Shown: positions 23,028 to 30,871 of the stretch, in pieces
How the letters are laid out: every line of letters starts with the position of its first letter
Position numbering within the stretch: the first letter of the stretch is position 1
From: Oscillospiraceae bacterium
GTDB taxonomy: Bacteria; Bacillota; Clostridia; Oscillospirales; Acutalibacteraceae
Length of the DNA stretch: 33,385 nucleotides
Reading direction: 5' to 3'
NCBI GenBank assembly: GCA_031283835.1
Contig: JAITBA010000081.1
Location: 1-33,385 of the forward strand
Position numbers and translations under genes: made by a program
Notes under the pieces: model-generated
Seen by the model: the letters and a program-made list of their open reading frames with translations, nothing else
What the model was told of the DNA's origin: nothing
Database searches by the model: none

Positions 23028-26000
23028 ATGCCAGACATCAAAAATGGTGCGGCAACAGATTTCTTGGCCACGTTTTTCATCGAAAATCGTGCCATTACAA
23101 AAAAGTTGAGCGACGTAATAAAAAACAGAGAAAACAGCTTGTTCCGCTCCGCATTAGGTTTGTCGAACGATTTTGTGTTGCCGTTTCTCAGCGAAGAAAG
23201 TGCTAACGACACTCCCTCCATCACCTATTCCCTCCGCAGCACGTTAAATTCCGATTTTACCGCTTACATAAATGACGAGGCTCAAAACCACCATGTCATC
23301 GCAAGCGGCGACTATGTTGTTTTCAAAAACCAAAACGGCGATACTTATATTCGCGTTCTATTCCTTGGCACAAACGAGATAAAACTTGGATACAAAAAAT
23401 ATGCGCTGAATAAAGGCAAAAACCTTTTTATCGGTCGGCAACAAGACAATGACATTTCTTTCGATTTTAGCGACCGTATTTCCCGCGAAAAGCATATTGC
23501 TATCAGAATGGATGAAAACGGCGATGTTTTCGCAGAAGATTTGAAGCGCAGTATTGGCGTTTATGTGAACGGAAAACAGACCCATTCGCAAAAGCTTTCT
23601 TTATTTGATGAAGTCACCGTAATGGGACTTTCGCTTGTGTACCTCGGAGGTTGTGTTGCCGTTAGAGATTTCAAAATTTTAAGTAACTGTGTTCCTGTAA
23701 CTGAATTTTCAGCAAAAGCTCCCATTGAAAAAACAGAGGTCAAATACTTTGTCCGCAACCCGCGAATCCTCAAATCGCTTGATACCGACCCGGTAGAAAT
23801 AGACGCGCCGCCAAATCCTCCTTCTCAGGATAAAACCCCTGCCATTTTGGTTTTAGGGCCGAGCGTAACCATGTCTTTGGTTATGATGGCGAGCTTGGGC
23901 GTATCGCTTACAAACGCATTAAGCGGCGGTGATATGAGTACAATCATTACCAGCGGCGTGATGGCTGTCGGTATGCTGATTGGTTCTTTGCTGTGGCCTG
24001 CGCTGCTGCGCAGCTATCAAAAACGCGCTGTTATCGCCGAAGAAAAACACAGACGGAGCAGCTACACCGGGTACATTTCTGAAATTGACAAAAAGTTATA
24101 CGCTAAATCGGATAGAACCATTCGCGTGTTAAACGAAACCTTTTCCCCCACACCGGAACAGGAATTGAAATTGCTTGATAGCGAAAGCGGACGACTGCGC
24201 TTGTGGGAACGTTCATTTAGCGATGAAGATTTTCTAAGAGTCCGCTTGGGCTTGGGTCAAGGTGCTTTTGGCGTAAATATCGCGACTCCCAAAGTGGGGT
24301 TTCAATTGCATGAGGACGAATTACGCAAGTTACCTGTTCGGATTTCCGAAAAATATTCTGTATTATCAAATGTGCCCGTTACGCTTGATTTGAAAAGCAA
24401 TCGGGCAGTCGGTCTTATTGGCTCTGCCGCAAATATTCACAACATCATCAACGAAATCATATTGAACTTGATTTCCCTCCATTCATATGATGAAGTCAAG
24501 TTAGCGATTGTTTGTTCCGAAAAGGAATCATCCCAATTTATCCATCTGCGAAACATCCCGCATATTTGGAGCGATGATAAAAAAATCAGATACTTCGCCA
24601 CAAACAATGATGAAGTCCACTATGTTTTCAACGCGATTGACGACATAGTAAAAGAACGCGAAAAAACACAAGAAAGAAAAACAACAACTCCCGGCAAGCC
24701 TCATTTTGTTTTGGTCATAACCGATGGTGCTTTGATTGAAGGCGAACCGTTGTTACGATATATTGAAAACCCTGATAACGCCGTAGGCATTACCTCTCTA
24801 TTTTCGTACGGAGATATTTCCAAGCTGCCGAAAGCCTGTAAGGCAATTATACAAAGCGACAATAGCAGAAGCGGTTATTATGCTAAAAATGAGAATAATA
24901 ATCGGTTTATCGAATTTGTGCCGGACACCTTGCAAGGTTCGGACATTAGCCGATTTGCAAGACGATTAGCGGCTCTTCCCGTTAAAGTCGATGCCCATGC
25001 TTTAGGTGTACCCGAAAGAATTACTTTCCTTCAAACTTTCAAAGCGGGCAACGTGGATGAGCTTGCAATAGAGAAGCATTGGAATAACAACAATTCAGCC
25101 AAATCGCTTTCTGCTCAAATTGGCGTTATGGCAGGCGGCAACCCTTTTTCGCTCGACATTCACGAAGCGTATCACGGATGTCATGGTCTGGTCGCAGGGA
25201 CGACTGGTTCCGGCAAGAGTGAATTTTTGCAAGCATTTGTTCTATCTTTGGCAATCAACTACAGCCCAAAAGAAATCGCCTTTGTGTTGGTGGATTTTAA
25301 GGGTGGCGATATGGCTCGTCCTTTTATGGAAAAGAAAAATGAAAACGGAGATGTTGTCAAACACGCTTTGCCGCATTTGGCGGCTATCATATCCAATCTT
25401 TCAGGGAATTTGCTATATAGGGCGTTGGTTTCTTTTAACGCTGAAATTAAATATAGACAAACGCTGTTCAATAAAGCCGCCGCCGCACTTGGCGTAGATA
25501 AATTGGACATCAATTCCTATCACAAATATTACAAAGCTGGCAAGCTGTCCGTGCCTTTGCCCCATTTGGTTATTATCATAGACGAGTTTGCCCAGCTCAA
25601 AACACAACAGCCCGATTTTTTGGCAGAGCTTATCAATGTTGCGCAAGTCGGTCGTAGCCTTGGTATTCACCTCATATTGGCTACCCAAAAGCCAAGCGGC
25701 GTTGTCGATCCACAGATTTGGAGCAACTCCCGTTTCAAAGTTTGCCTAAAAGTTGCGGACAAACAGGACAGCATTGACATGATAAACAAACCCGATTCCG
25801 CGCTTATTAAGAATCCGGGCAGATGCTATGTGCAAGTAGGCTATGATGAAGTATACGAATGTGTTCAATCGGGATATAGCGGAGCGGATTATGTGCCGAC
25901 AAAAACTTATTTGCCCGATGACGAGATAACGGTTCAAATGACCGACAGCACTGCAACACCCATTCATAGCGCAAAAATAGATTTTTCCGCAAACAAAACC

Positions 26001-27698
26001 GACAAGACCCAGCTTGAAGCGGTCGTTGCAAGCCTCATCACTCTCGGTACGGACAAAAACCTGTTTGTTAAGCCGTTGTGGAAAGATATGCTGCCGGAAC
26101 GCATTGCCCTTGACAGCTTGCAAACCGAAGCGAAAACCATACTCAAAGCAACCGTCGCGCTGACTGATTTCGTGCGCGTTCAAGAACAAAGACCGTTAGC
26201 GATTGATTTTGCCCAAACAGGACATTTGGGCATTTATGGGGCAAGCGGGACCGGAAAAACGACTTTCTTACAAACGCTGATCTATTCGCTCGTATGCGAC
26301 TATTCCTATACACCTGATGAGCTTACCATTTACGCTATGGATTTTGGCGGTCGCAGTCTTGGATATTTGAACGCCTTGCCTCACGTTGGTGATGTTGTGT
26401 TTGAGGACAACGAAGGCAAAATCGCCGCCCTTGCTGATACGCTGCAATCGATAATTGACGAAAGAAAACGCATTTTTGCGGCGAGCAATTGCGGAACATT
26501 TGTAGATTACCACGCAACAGGGAAACAGCGCATCCCGGCGGTTTTGGTGTTGATTGACAATTTCGCGCCTTTCCATGAAAAACACATGGATTTATCAGAG
26601 CGGTTTTTTGGGATCATCAGTGCAGGTAAAACGTACGGTGTTTATTTTGTGATTACCGGGAATACTCGCAATGCGATTTATTATAAGGTCGCCGAACACA
26701 TCTCCACATATTTCATGCTAAAAATGAACGACCCCGGCAACTATTTTGATGTTCTCAACCTTCGTCCTCCCATTACGCCGGAAGATATAAAGGGGCGCGG
26801 GATAACCGTTATTGACAAGGAGGTCGTTGAGTTTCAAGTTGCGTTGGCGCTTGACGGCGAATCAGAATCAGAGCGCGTCACTTTGATGTATGATACATAT
26901 GTCCAAATTGCTGAGGGCTGGACCGGAACAGTACCTCTCGCTCTTGCCGATGATTTTGTCGGCAGCGATGAGGATTATTCGGAAACATCAACGATTAGCT
27001 ATACATATACGATAAAAACTACGCCACCCGATATTGTCAGCGATGACGGCAACACTCTTGTACTTGGCAAATCCCCTACCGGGGCATCGCTTTACGGCAT
27101 AAACTTGGAAGACCATTTTAAATGCGTTGTTTGCGCTAACGAAAATGAATCGTTGAACAATTATTACAAAAAGCTAACTGCGTGGATATTGAAACACGAA
27201 AATCGAAAGGTGTTCTTCGTTGACGATGCAAGCGGGGTATTTTCTGACATAACTTCCGTCGGTGGTGTCCGTTATATTCGAGGTTCCGATGAGCTGGATG
27301 CATTGCTTGCATTATTAAAGCCGGAGTTAAATTCCCGGTTAGATGATGATTCCGCTGGCTTCGGTGAGATATTTATAATCCTTTCAGATTTTGGCGCATT
27401 CTTTGATATGTTATCCGATGAGCAAGCCGATGTGATGCGGAAAATCACTCGTTACATAGACTTGCCAAAATATAAAATGTGTTTTATCTGTGGCTTCAAC
27501 GTGCAGAATGATTTAGGCGAAAAGAGCAATGACCGATTGTTCACAGACTTAATTGTAAATGCAGTTAATTATGTCGTGTTCCCAAAGAGTTACGATGAAT
27601 CCCGCAGTAAAATTGAGAATTTCCCGCTCATTCACGATGTAAAAAACGCAGAAATATATTTTTGCCAAGAAGATAAAAACACAAAGATAAGGTGGTGA
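23028..27698 (+). CDS. essC: EssC/YukBA-type FHA-FtsK/SpoIIIE ATPase of a type VII secretion system
   Basis: This 1556-residue protein is the motor of T7SSb-like systems. An N-terminal region (about 1-100) precedes one FHA-like domain (about 105-225; NLFIGRQQDNDISFD and SDRISREKHIAI). Two membrane spans lie around 280-330. ATPase 1 (about 690-950) has Walker A GTTGSGKSE (Lys730), VDFKGGDM, Walker B LVIIIDEFAQL and LATQKPSG. ATPase 2 (about 1050-1270) has Walker A GASGTGKT (Lys1077), MDFGG and VLVLIDNF, lacking the canonical acidic pair after the Walker B strand. The C-terminal third module lacks a Walker A lysine (LVLGKSPTGASL), so it is degenerate, as in many EssC proteins. EssC normally has two FHA domains; only one is evident. 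ATG 23028 has a G-rich ribosome site (AGGGGGGAG). It is followed directly by yukD- and WXG100-like genes. Confidence 0.93.
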   Translation: MPDIKNGAATDFLATFFIENRAITKKLSDVIKNRENSLFRSALGLSNDFVLPFLSEESANDTPSITYSLRSTLNSDFTAYINDEAQNHHVIASGDYVVFKNQNGDTYIRVLFLGTNEIKLGYKKYALNKGKNLFIGRQQDNDISFDFSDRISREKHIAIRMDENGDVFAEDLKRSIGVYVNGKQTHSQKLSLFDEVTVMGLSLVYLGGCVAVRDFKILSNCVPVTEFSAKAPIEKTEVKYFVRNPRILKSLDTDPVEIDAPPNPPSQDKTPAILVLGPSVTMSLVMMASLGVSLTNALSGGDMSTIITSGVMAVGMLIGSLLWPALLRSYQKRAVIAEEKHRRSSYTGYISEIDKKLYAKSDRTIRVLNETFSPTPEQELKLLDSESGRLRLWERSFSDEDFLRVRLGLGQGAFGVNIATPKVGFQLHEDELRKLPVRISEKYSVLSNVPVTLDLKSNRAVGLIGSAANIHNIINEIILNLISLHSYDEVKLAIVCSEKESSQFIHLRNIPHIWSDDKKIRYFATNNDEVHYVFNAIDDIVKEREKTQERKTTTPGKPHFVLVITDGALIEGEPLLRYIENPDNAVGITSLFSYGDISKLPKACKAIIQSDNSRSGYYAKNENNNRFIEFVPDTLQGSDISRFARRLAALPVKVDAHALGVPERITFLQTFKAGNVDELAIEKHWNNNNSAKSLSAQIGVMAGGNPFSLDIHEAYHGCHGLVAGTTGSGKSEFLQAFVLSLAINYSPKEIAFVLVDFKGGDMARPFMEKKNENGDVVKHALPHLAAIISNLSGNLLYRALVSFNAEIKYRQTLFNKAAAALGVDKLDINSYHKYYKAGKLSVPLPHLVIIIDEFAQLKTQQPDFLAELINVAQVGRSLGIHLILATQKPSGVVDPQIWSNSRFKVCLKVADKQDSIDMINKPDSALIKNPGRCYVQVGYDEVYECVQSGYSGADYVPTKTYLPDDEITVQMTDSTATPIHSAKIDFSANKTDKTQLEAVVASLITLGTDKNLFVKPLWKDMLPERIALDSLQTEAKTILKATVALTDFVRVQEQRPLAIDFAQTGHLGIYGASGTGKTTFLQTLIYSLVCDYSYTPDELTIYAMDFGGRSLGYLNALPHVGDVVFEDNEGKIAALADTLQSIIDERKRIFAASNCGTFVDYHATGKQRIPAVLVLIDNFAPFHEKHMDLSERFFGIISAGKTYGVYFVITGNTRNAIYYKVAEHISTYFMLKMNDPGNYFDVLNLRPPITPEDIKGRGITVIDKEVVEFQVALALDGESESERVTLMYDTYVQIAEGWTGTVPLALADDFVGSDEDYSETSTISYTYTIKTTPPDIVSDDGNTLVLGKSPTGASLYGINLEDHFKCVVCANENESLNNYYKKLTAWILKHENRKVFFVDDASGVFSDITSVGGVRYIRGSDELDALLALLKPELNSRLDDDSAGFGEIFIILSDFGAFFDMLSDEQADVMRKITRYIDLPKYKMCFICGFNVQNDLGEKSNDRLFTDLIVNAVNYVVFPKSYDESRSKIENFPLIHDVKNAEIYFCQEDKNTKIRW

Positions 27699-27703
27699 AA
27701 CCA

Positions 27704-27952
27704 ATGGGGAAAATACCTGTTACAGTAAACATTCCGGCAATCAGCCAAAACCATGATTTTCTAATCCCTGCGACTATGGCGGTTCGCGATGTTGTCCAAC
27801 TGATGGTAAATATCTTGGTTTCAGAGTATGGTGTTTCCAACGTCCTTTCCAATATATCCTTGCTTGATGAAAGCGATGGAAAGGCGTTGAGAACAGATTG
27901 TAGTTTCCAGCAACTTGGCGTTACAGCCGGTGCGAAGCTAATACTAATCTAA
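27704..27952 (+). CDS. esaB: YukD/EsaB-like ubiquitin-fold protein
   Basis: The 82-residue protein has the beta-grasp pattern of YukD/EsaB: MGKIPVTVNIPA opening, DFLIPATMAVRDVVQLMVNILVSEYG helix, and the hallmark ending LGVTAGAKLILI. EsaB is a small cytoplasmic component or regulator of T7SSb. ATG 27704 is chosen because AAGGTGG (27688-27694) lies 9 nt upstream; a GTG at 27695 overlapping the essC stop (GTGA) is the alternative and would add three residues. The gene order essC-esaB-WXG100 supports the assignment although sequence similarity in this family is low. Confidence 0.82.
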   Translation: MGKIPVTVNIPAISQNHDFLIPATMAVRDVVQLMVNILVSEYGVSNVLSNISLLDESDGKALRTDCSFQQLGVTAGAKLILI

Positions 27953-27973
27953 GGAGGAAGGAGGCATGTTGAA

Positions 27974-28279
27974 ATGGGATTCAGGATAAATCACTCAAAG
28001 GTCATTTCACAGGCAAATTCCATTGCCGATGATGCTGACAGACTTGGTTCGCAGGTCAATCAGCTAACGGCAATGGAGCAGGATGTTCGCATGGCTTGGA
28101 AAGGGCAAGCCGCGGACACGTTTCTTAAAAGGCTTGCCACGCTGAAAGGTGAGATAAGCCGAACAAAGCAACAAATGGCTAATCTGGCTTCAACCATAAG
28201 GTATTGTGCCGATAGGATTCAGCGCGAAGACGAAGAAGCTGAAAGACGCGCCGCCGCCCTGAAAACCTCTGGCAATTAG
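27974..28279 (+). CDS. WXG100-family protein, probable T7SS substrate
   Basis: The 101-residue protein is a helical hairpin with the central WxG turn in AWKGQAA (Trp42, Gly44) between two amphipathic helices (about 6-38 and 48-95), the exact size and shape of EsxA/YukE proteins. These dimers are exported through EssC. The C-terminal segment DRIQREDEEAERRAAALKTSGN is rich in charge; a YxxxD/E-like export signal is present as YCADRIQRED around residue 75. ATG 27974 lies 12 nt after the second GGAGG of a double ribosome site (27953-27965); an ATG at 27966 opens only a short frame. The stop TAG (28277-28279) coincides with the TA at the edge of MITE copy 2. Confidence 0.92.
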   Translation: MGFRINHSKVISQANSIADDADRLGSQVNQLTAMEQDVRMAWKGQAADTFLKRLATLKGEISRTKQQMANLASTIRYCADRIQREDEEAERRAAALKTSGN

Positions 28280-28440
28280 GGCGTGTTGACACTATCCGAA
28301 ATGTCCAGATTTTGAGCGGATTTTTTGTCGGGCAAGGCAATTTTTTTGCAGTCATACTTTCGTATTACAAAAAAAATAACGCAGAACGGCGGAAAATCCG
28401 CCAGAAGATGGGCGTTGAGCGTTAGTGTCAACACGCCCTA
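28277..28440 (+). mobile_element. MITE-like element, copy 2 (164 bp)
   Basis: Same length, orientation and terminal inverted repeats as the copy at 12855-13018, with three substitutions (in the segments ACTATCC, TTGTCGG and TTTGCAG). It begins at the TA of the WXG100 stop codon and ends at TA 28439-28440. It forms the right edge of the A+T-rich accessory block; host-like DNA resumes beyond it. Confidence 0.85.
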
Positions 28441-28463
28441 ATAGCCCTCCTCAAAAACGCCGC

Positions 28464-28496
28464 CCCCTGCTAATTGATAGCAGGGGCTTTCATTTT
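28464..28496 (+). terminator. Rho-independent terminator after the T7SS-like operon
   Basis: CCCCTGCTA (28464-28472) and TAGCAGGGG (28478-28486) form a 9-bp stem with loop ATTGA, followed by CTTTCATTTT. It lies beyond MITE copy 2, so operon transcripts would include the element. Confidence 0.75.
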
Positions 28497-28556
28497 CCCA
28501 AAAAAAACGTGTGATTGATGGCAGGTTTTTTTCATTCGTGCCCCGCTAATTTGTGA

Positions 28557-28585
28557 TTGACATTTCCATTCAAAATCGGTATAAT
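28557..28585 (+). promoter_or_regulatory. Consensus sigma-A promoter of folB-folK
   Basis: TTGACA (28557-28562) and TATAAT (28580-28585) are perfect hexamers with a 17-bp spacer, 48 bp upstream of the folB start. Confidence 0.9.
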
Positions 28586-28632
28586 AATAAGATAGAACCC
28601 ATTGCCGTGCGCAAGGAGAAAAGAGAACACAA

Positions 28633-29004
28633 ATGGACAAAATTCGCATCGAAGGGCTGGAAGTGTTCGCCCGCCATGGGGTCAACCCCGAGGAGCAGCG
28701 CGACGGGCAGGTGTTTTTGCTCGATCTCGTGCTGCAATTTGACGCGGCAAATGCCCGGCAAAGCGACGAGCTGCACAGCACGGTGAACTACGCCCAGGTG
28801 ATCAAAACGGCGGCGGCGGCGTTTGACGCACAAACCTGCCGGCTCATCGAACGGGCGGCGCAAGTGACGGCGCAAGCGGTGATGGAGGCTTTTCCGGCGG
28901 TGATGCGGCTAACGCTGCGGGTGCACAAGCCCGACGCGCCCATTGCGCGCCCGGTGGCAGATATTGTGTTTGAGACAACTTGTGAAAGGGATGGCGCGCA
29001 ATGA
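28633..29004 (+). CDS. folB: Dihydroneopterin aldolase
   Basis: The 123-residue enzyme converts 7,8-dihydroneopterin to 6-hydroxymethyl-dihydropterin and glycolaldehyde in folate synthesis. Family marks are IRIEGLEVFARHGVNPEEQRDGQVFLLDL at the start (FxxxGVxxxEQ with the active-site region), TVNYAQV (about residues 50-56), LIERAAQ and the C-terminal VHKPDAPI segment. Length matches the family (about 120 residues; octameric tunnelling-fold enzyme). ATG 28633 follows CAAGGAGAA. It overlaps folK by 4 nt (ATGA), the common folB-folK arrangement. Confidence 0.95.
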   Translation: MDKIRIEGLEVFARHGVNPEEQRDGQVFLLDLVLQFDAANARQSDELHSTVNYAQVIKTAAAAFDAQTCRLIERAAQVTAQAVMEAFPAVMRLTLRVHKPDAPIARPVADIVFETTCERDGAQ

Positions 29005-29504
29005 GTGAAGCGGTGGTTGGCCTGGGCAGCAACCTGGGCAAAAAAAACGAAAATTTGCTGCAGGCAGTGCAAGCGCTCAGCCGCTTGCCGGGCAGCACTA
29101 TCAAAAGAATTTCCTCCATTTTTGTCTCTCCGCCCGAGGGCGCGCCCACAGAGGACGCGCAAGAAGAATACCACAACATGGCGGTACTACTCGAAACTAC
29201 GATGTCGCCCATGGCGTTGCTGGGGGCGTGTCTTGGCGTCGAAGCCGCCATGGGCCGCGTGCGCACGCACAAAAACGCCGCCCGGCCCATCGACTTAGAT
29301 CTGCTGCTCTACGAAGGGATAAAAAGCGAGAGCTTCGAGCTTTCGCTCCCGCACCCGCGCCTGCTGCAGCGCGCCTTCACGCTGCTCCCGCTCAAGGAGC
29401 TATACCCTTCTGGCCGCGCGCCGGGCATCTTCTTCGAACCCCACCTGCGGGAACTGGATCTTACCGGCATCCGCCGGCTAGAACGGCGCATCGAGATGAA
29501 TTGA
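29001..29504 (+). CDS. folK: 6-hydroxymethyl-7,8-dihydropterin pyrophosphokinase
   Basis: The 167-residue kinase transfers pyrophosphate from ATP to hydroxymethyl-dihydropterin, the next step after FolB. It shows VVGLGSNLGKKNENL (residues about 5-19), EEYHNMAVLLET, the signature RPIDLDLLLYEG (about residues 95-106) with the metal-binding aspartates, and LPHPRLLQRAFTLLPLKEL. It starts within the folB stop codon, so translation is coupled. folP and folE are not in the window. Confidence 0.95.
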   Translation: MSEAVVGLGSNLGKKNENLLQAVQALSRLPGSTIKRISSIFVSPPEGAPTEDAQEEYHNMAVLLETTMSPMALLGACLGVEAAMGRVRTHKNAARPIDLDLLLYEGIKSESFELSLPHPRLLQRAFTLLPLKELYPSGRAPGIFFEPHLRELDLTGIRRLERRIEMN

Positions 29505-29556
29505 CGCGCGCGGTTCTTCAAAAAAAACATATTTGACCAACGAAAGGGCGGCGCGC

Positions 29557-29976
29557 ATGGCCGATTTATTCATCGAAATCAACCGCTTTGCGCTGCCTGC
29601 GCTGGGTGTGCTGGTGGTTGTGCTGTGCACGGTGTGCCTGCTGCGCCGCGGCAAAACCAAACCACCCGAAGTTTATTTGCTCAATGCGGTGAACCACGAC
29701 AAACACCCGCTGCCTCGGTTCGAAAACTCCATCGGCCGCCGCCACAACTGCGATGTGGTGCTCAACTACCCCTCCGTTTCACGCCTGCACGCGGTCATTG
29801 CGCGCCGCCGCGAAGGCTGGGTGCTCATGGATACCGGTTCCCAGTATGGCACAAAGCTCGACGGCCTGCCCGTGAAGGATCGTGCGCCGCTTTCTCACGG
29901 CCAATGCATCACCTTTGGCGGCAGCGAGTTCATTTTTTGCGACCCCGAAGAAGAACGCCTAACCCTAAAATATTAG
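29557..29976 (+). CDS. Membrane-anchored FHA-domain protein
   Basis: The 139-residue protein has one N-terminal span (ALPALGVLVVVLCTVCLL), a basic stop-transfer segment (RRGKTK) and a cytoplasmic FHA domain with SIGRRHNCDVVLNYPSVSRLHAVI and GSQYGTKLDG, which carries the Arg, Ser and Asn/Gly-type positions used to bind phosphothreonine (SVSRLHA is the SxxH core). ATG 29557 is preferred over an in-frame TTG at 29533 because AAAGGGCGG precedes it. In many Clostridia such an FHA protein precedes FtsW/PBP genes; here proB follows. No Ser/Thr kinase is in the window. It is unrelated in sequence to the FHA domain of the EssC protein. Confidence 0.88.
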   Translation: MADLFIEINRFALPALGVLVVVLCTVCLLRRGKTKPPEVYLLNAVNHDKHPLPRFENSIGRRHNCDVVLNYPSVSRLHAVIARRREGWVLMDTGSQYGTKLDGLPVKDRAPLSHGQCITFGGSEFIFCDPEEERLTLKY

Positions 29977-30034
29977 CACGCTGCCGGCTTTGCGCCCCGC
30001 AGCGGCGGCAAGAATCCCGCTAGGAGAAAAATAT

Positions 30035-30826
30035 ATGAGCATTAAAGAAGCCAAGCGCATTGTGGTGAAGGTGGGCACTTCCACCCTAACACACCAAACC
30101 GGCAAAACCAATCTGCGCATTATCGGCCGTTTGGCCGCCGTGCTCAGCGATCTGCGCAACGCCGGGCGCGAGGTTGTGCTGGTTAGCTCCGGCGCAGTGG
30201 CCGTGGGGCAAAACAACCTGCGCCTGCCCGCCCGCCCAAAAGATATGCCCGGCAGGCAGGCCGCCGCCGCCGTGGGGCAGTGCGAGCTGATGTTCCTATA
30301 CGACAAAGTCTTCGGCGAATATGGCAACACGGTGGGGCAGCTGCTGCTCACCCGGGGCGACCTCGAAAACGAGCCGCGCCGCACCAACCTGCTCAACACC
30401 TTCAGCAAGCTGCTGGAACTGGGCGCAATCCCCATTGTCAACGAAAACGACAGTGTTTCGACCGAAGAATTGGAAGGCATGAACTTTGGCGACAACGATA
30501 ACCTTTCGGCCATGGTGGCGCGGCTCATCGGCGCCGATTTGCTCGTGTTTCTCACCGATACAGACGGCCTTTATACGGCCAACCCCGCCGAGGATCCCTC
30601 CGCCGCGCGCATCTCTGTGGTGCCCCGCGTCACGCCCGAAGTCCTCGCCCTGGGCGGTGGCAGCGGCAGCAGCCGCGGCACCGGCGGCATGCACACCAAG
30701 CTGGTGGCCGCGCAGCTTGCCACTGCCGCCGGCATCAATGCGGTCATTCTCCCCGGCGACCGCCCCGAAGATTTATATTTGCTCATGGATGGCCGTCAGG
30801 CGGGCACATGGTTCAAAAAACAATAG
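30035..30826 (+). CDS. proB: Glutamate 5-kinase (short form without PUA domain)
   Basis: The 263-residue kinase phosphorylates glutamate to gamma-glutamyl phosphate, the first step of proline synthesis. It shows RIVVKVGTSTLT (residues about 8-19), LVSSGAVAVG, PIVNENDSVSTEE, FGDNDNLSAMVA and the C-terminal GTGGMHTKLVAAQLATAAGI of the amino-acid kinase fold. It ends at about residue 263, so the RNA-binding-like PUA domain of E. coli ProB is absent, as in many Firmicutes. ATG 30035 follows TAGGAGAAA. The next gene, proA, starts 45 nt later, forming a proBA operon. Confidence 0.96.
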   Translation: MSIKEAKRIVVKVGTSTLTHQTGKTNLRIIGRLAAVLSDLRNAGREVVLVSSGAVAVGQNNLRLPARPKDMPGRQAAAAVGQCELMFLYDKVFGEYGNTVGQLLLTRGDLENEPRRTNLLNTFSKLLELGAIPIVNENDSVSTEELEGMNFGDNDNLSAMVARLIGADLLVFLTDTDGLYTANPAEDPSAARISVVPRVTPEVLALGGGSGSSRGTGGMHTKLVAAQLATAAGINAVILPGDRPEDLYLLMDGRQAGTWFKKQ

Positions 30827-30871
30827 CCTGCGTTTTTTTGACGAACACGTTTGCACAAAAAGGGAGATTTT

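Noticed and set aside
18122..28440. The accessory block as a prophage or integrative conjugative element
   Set aside because: No capsid, portal, terminase, relaxase, VirB4/VirD4 coupling or replication genes are present; the FtsK-like ATPase belongs to the EssC type with FHA domain and WXG100 neighbour.
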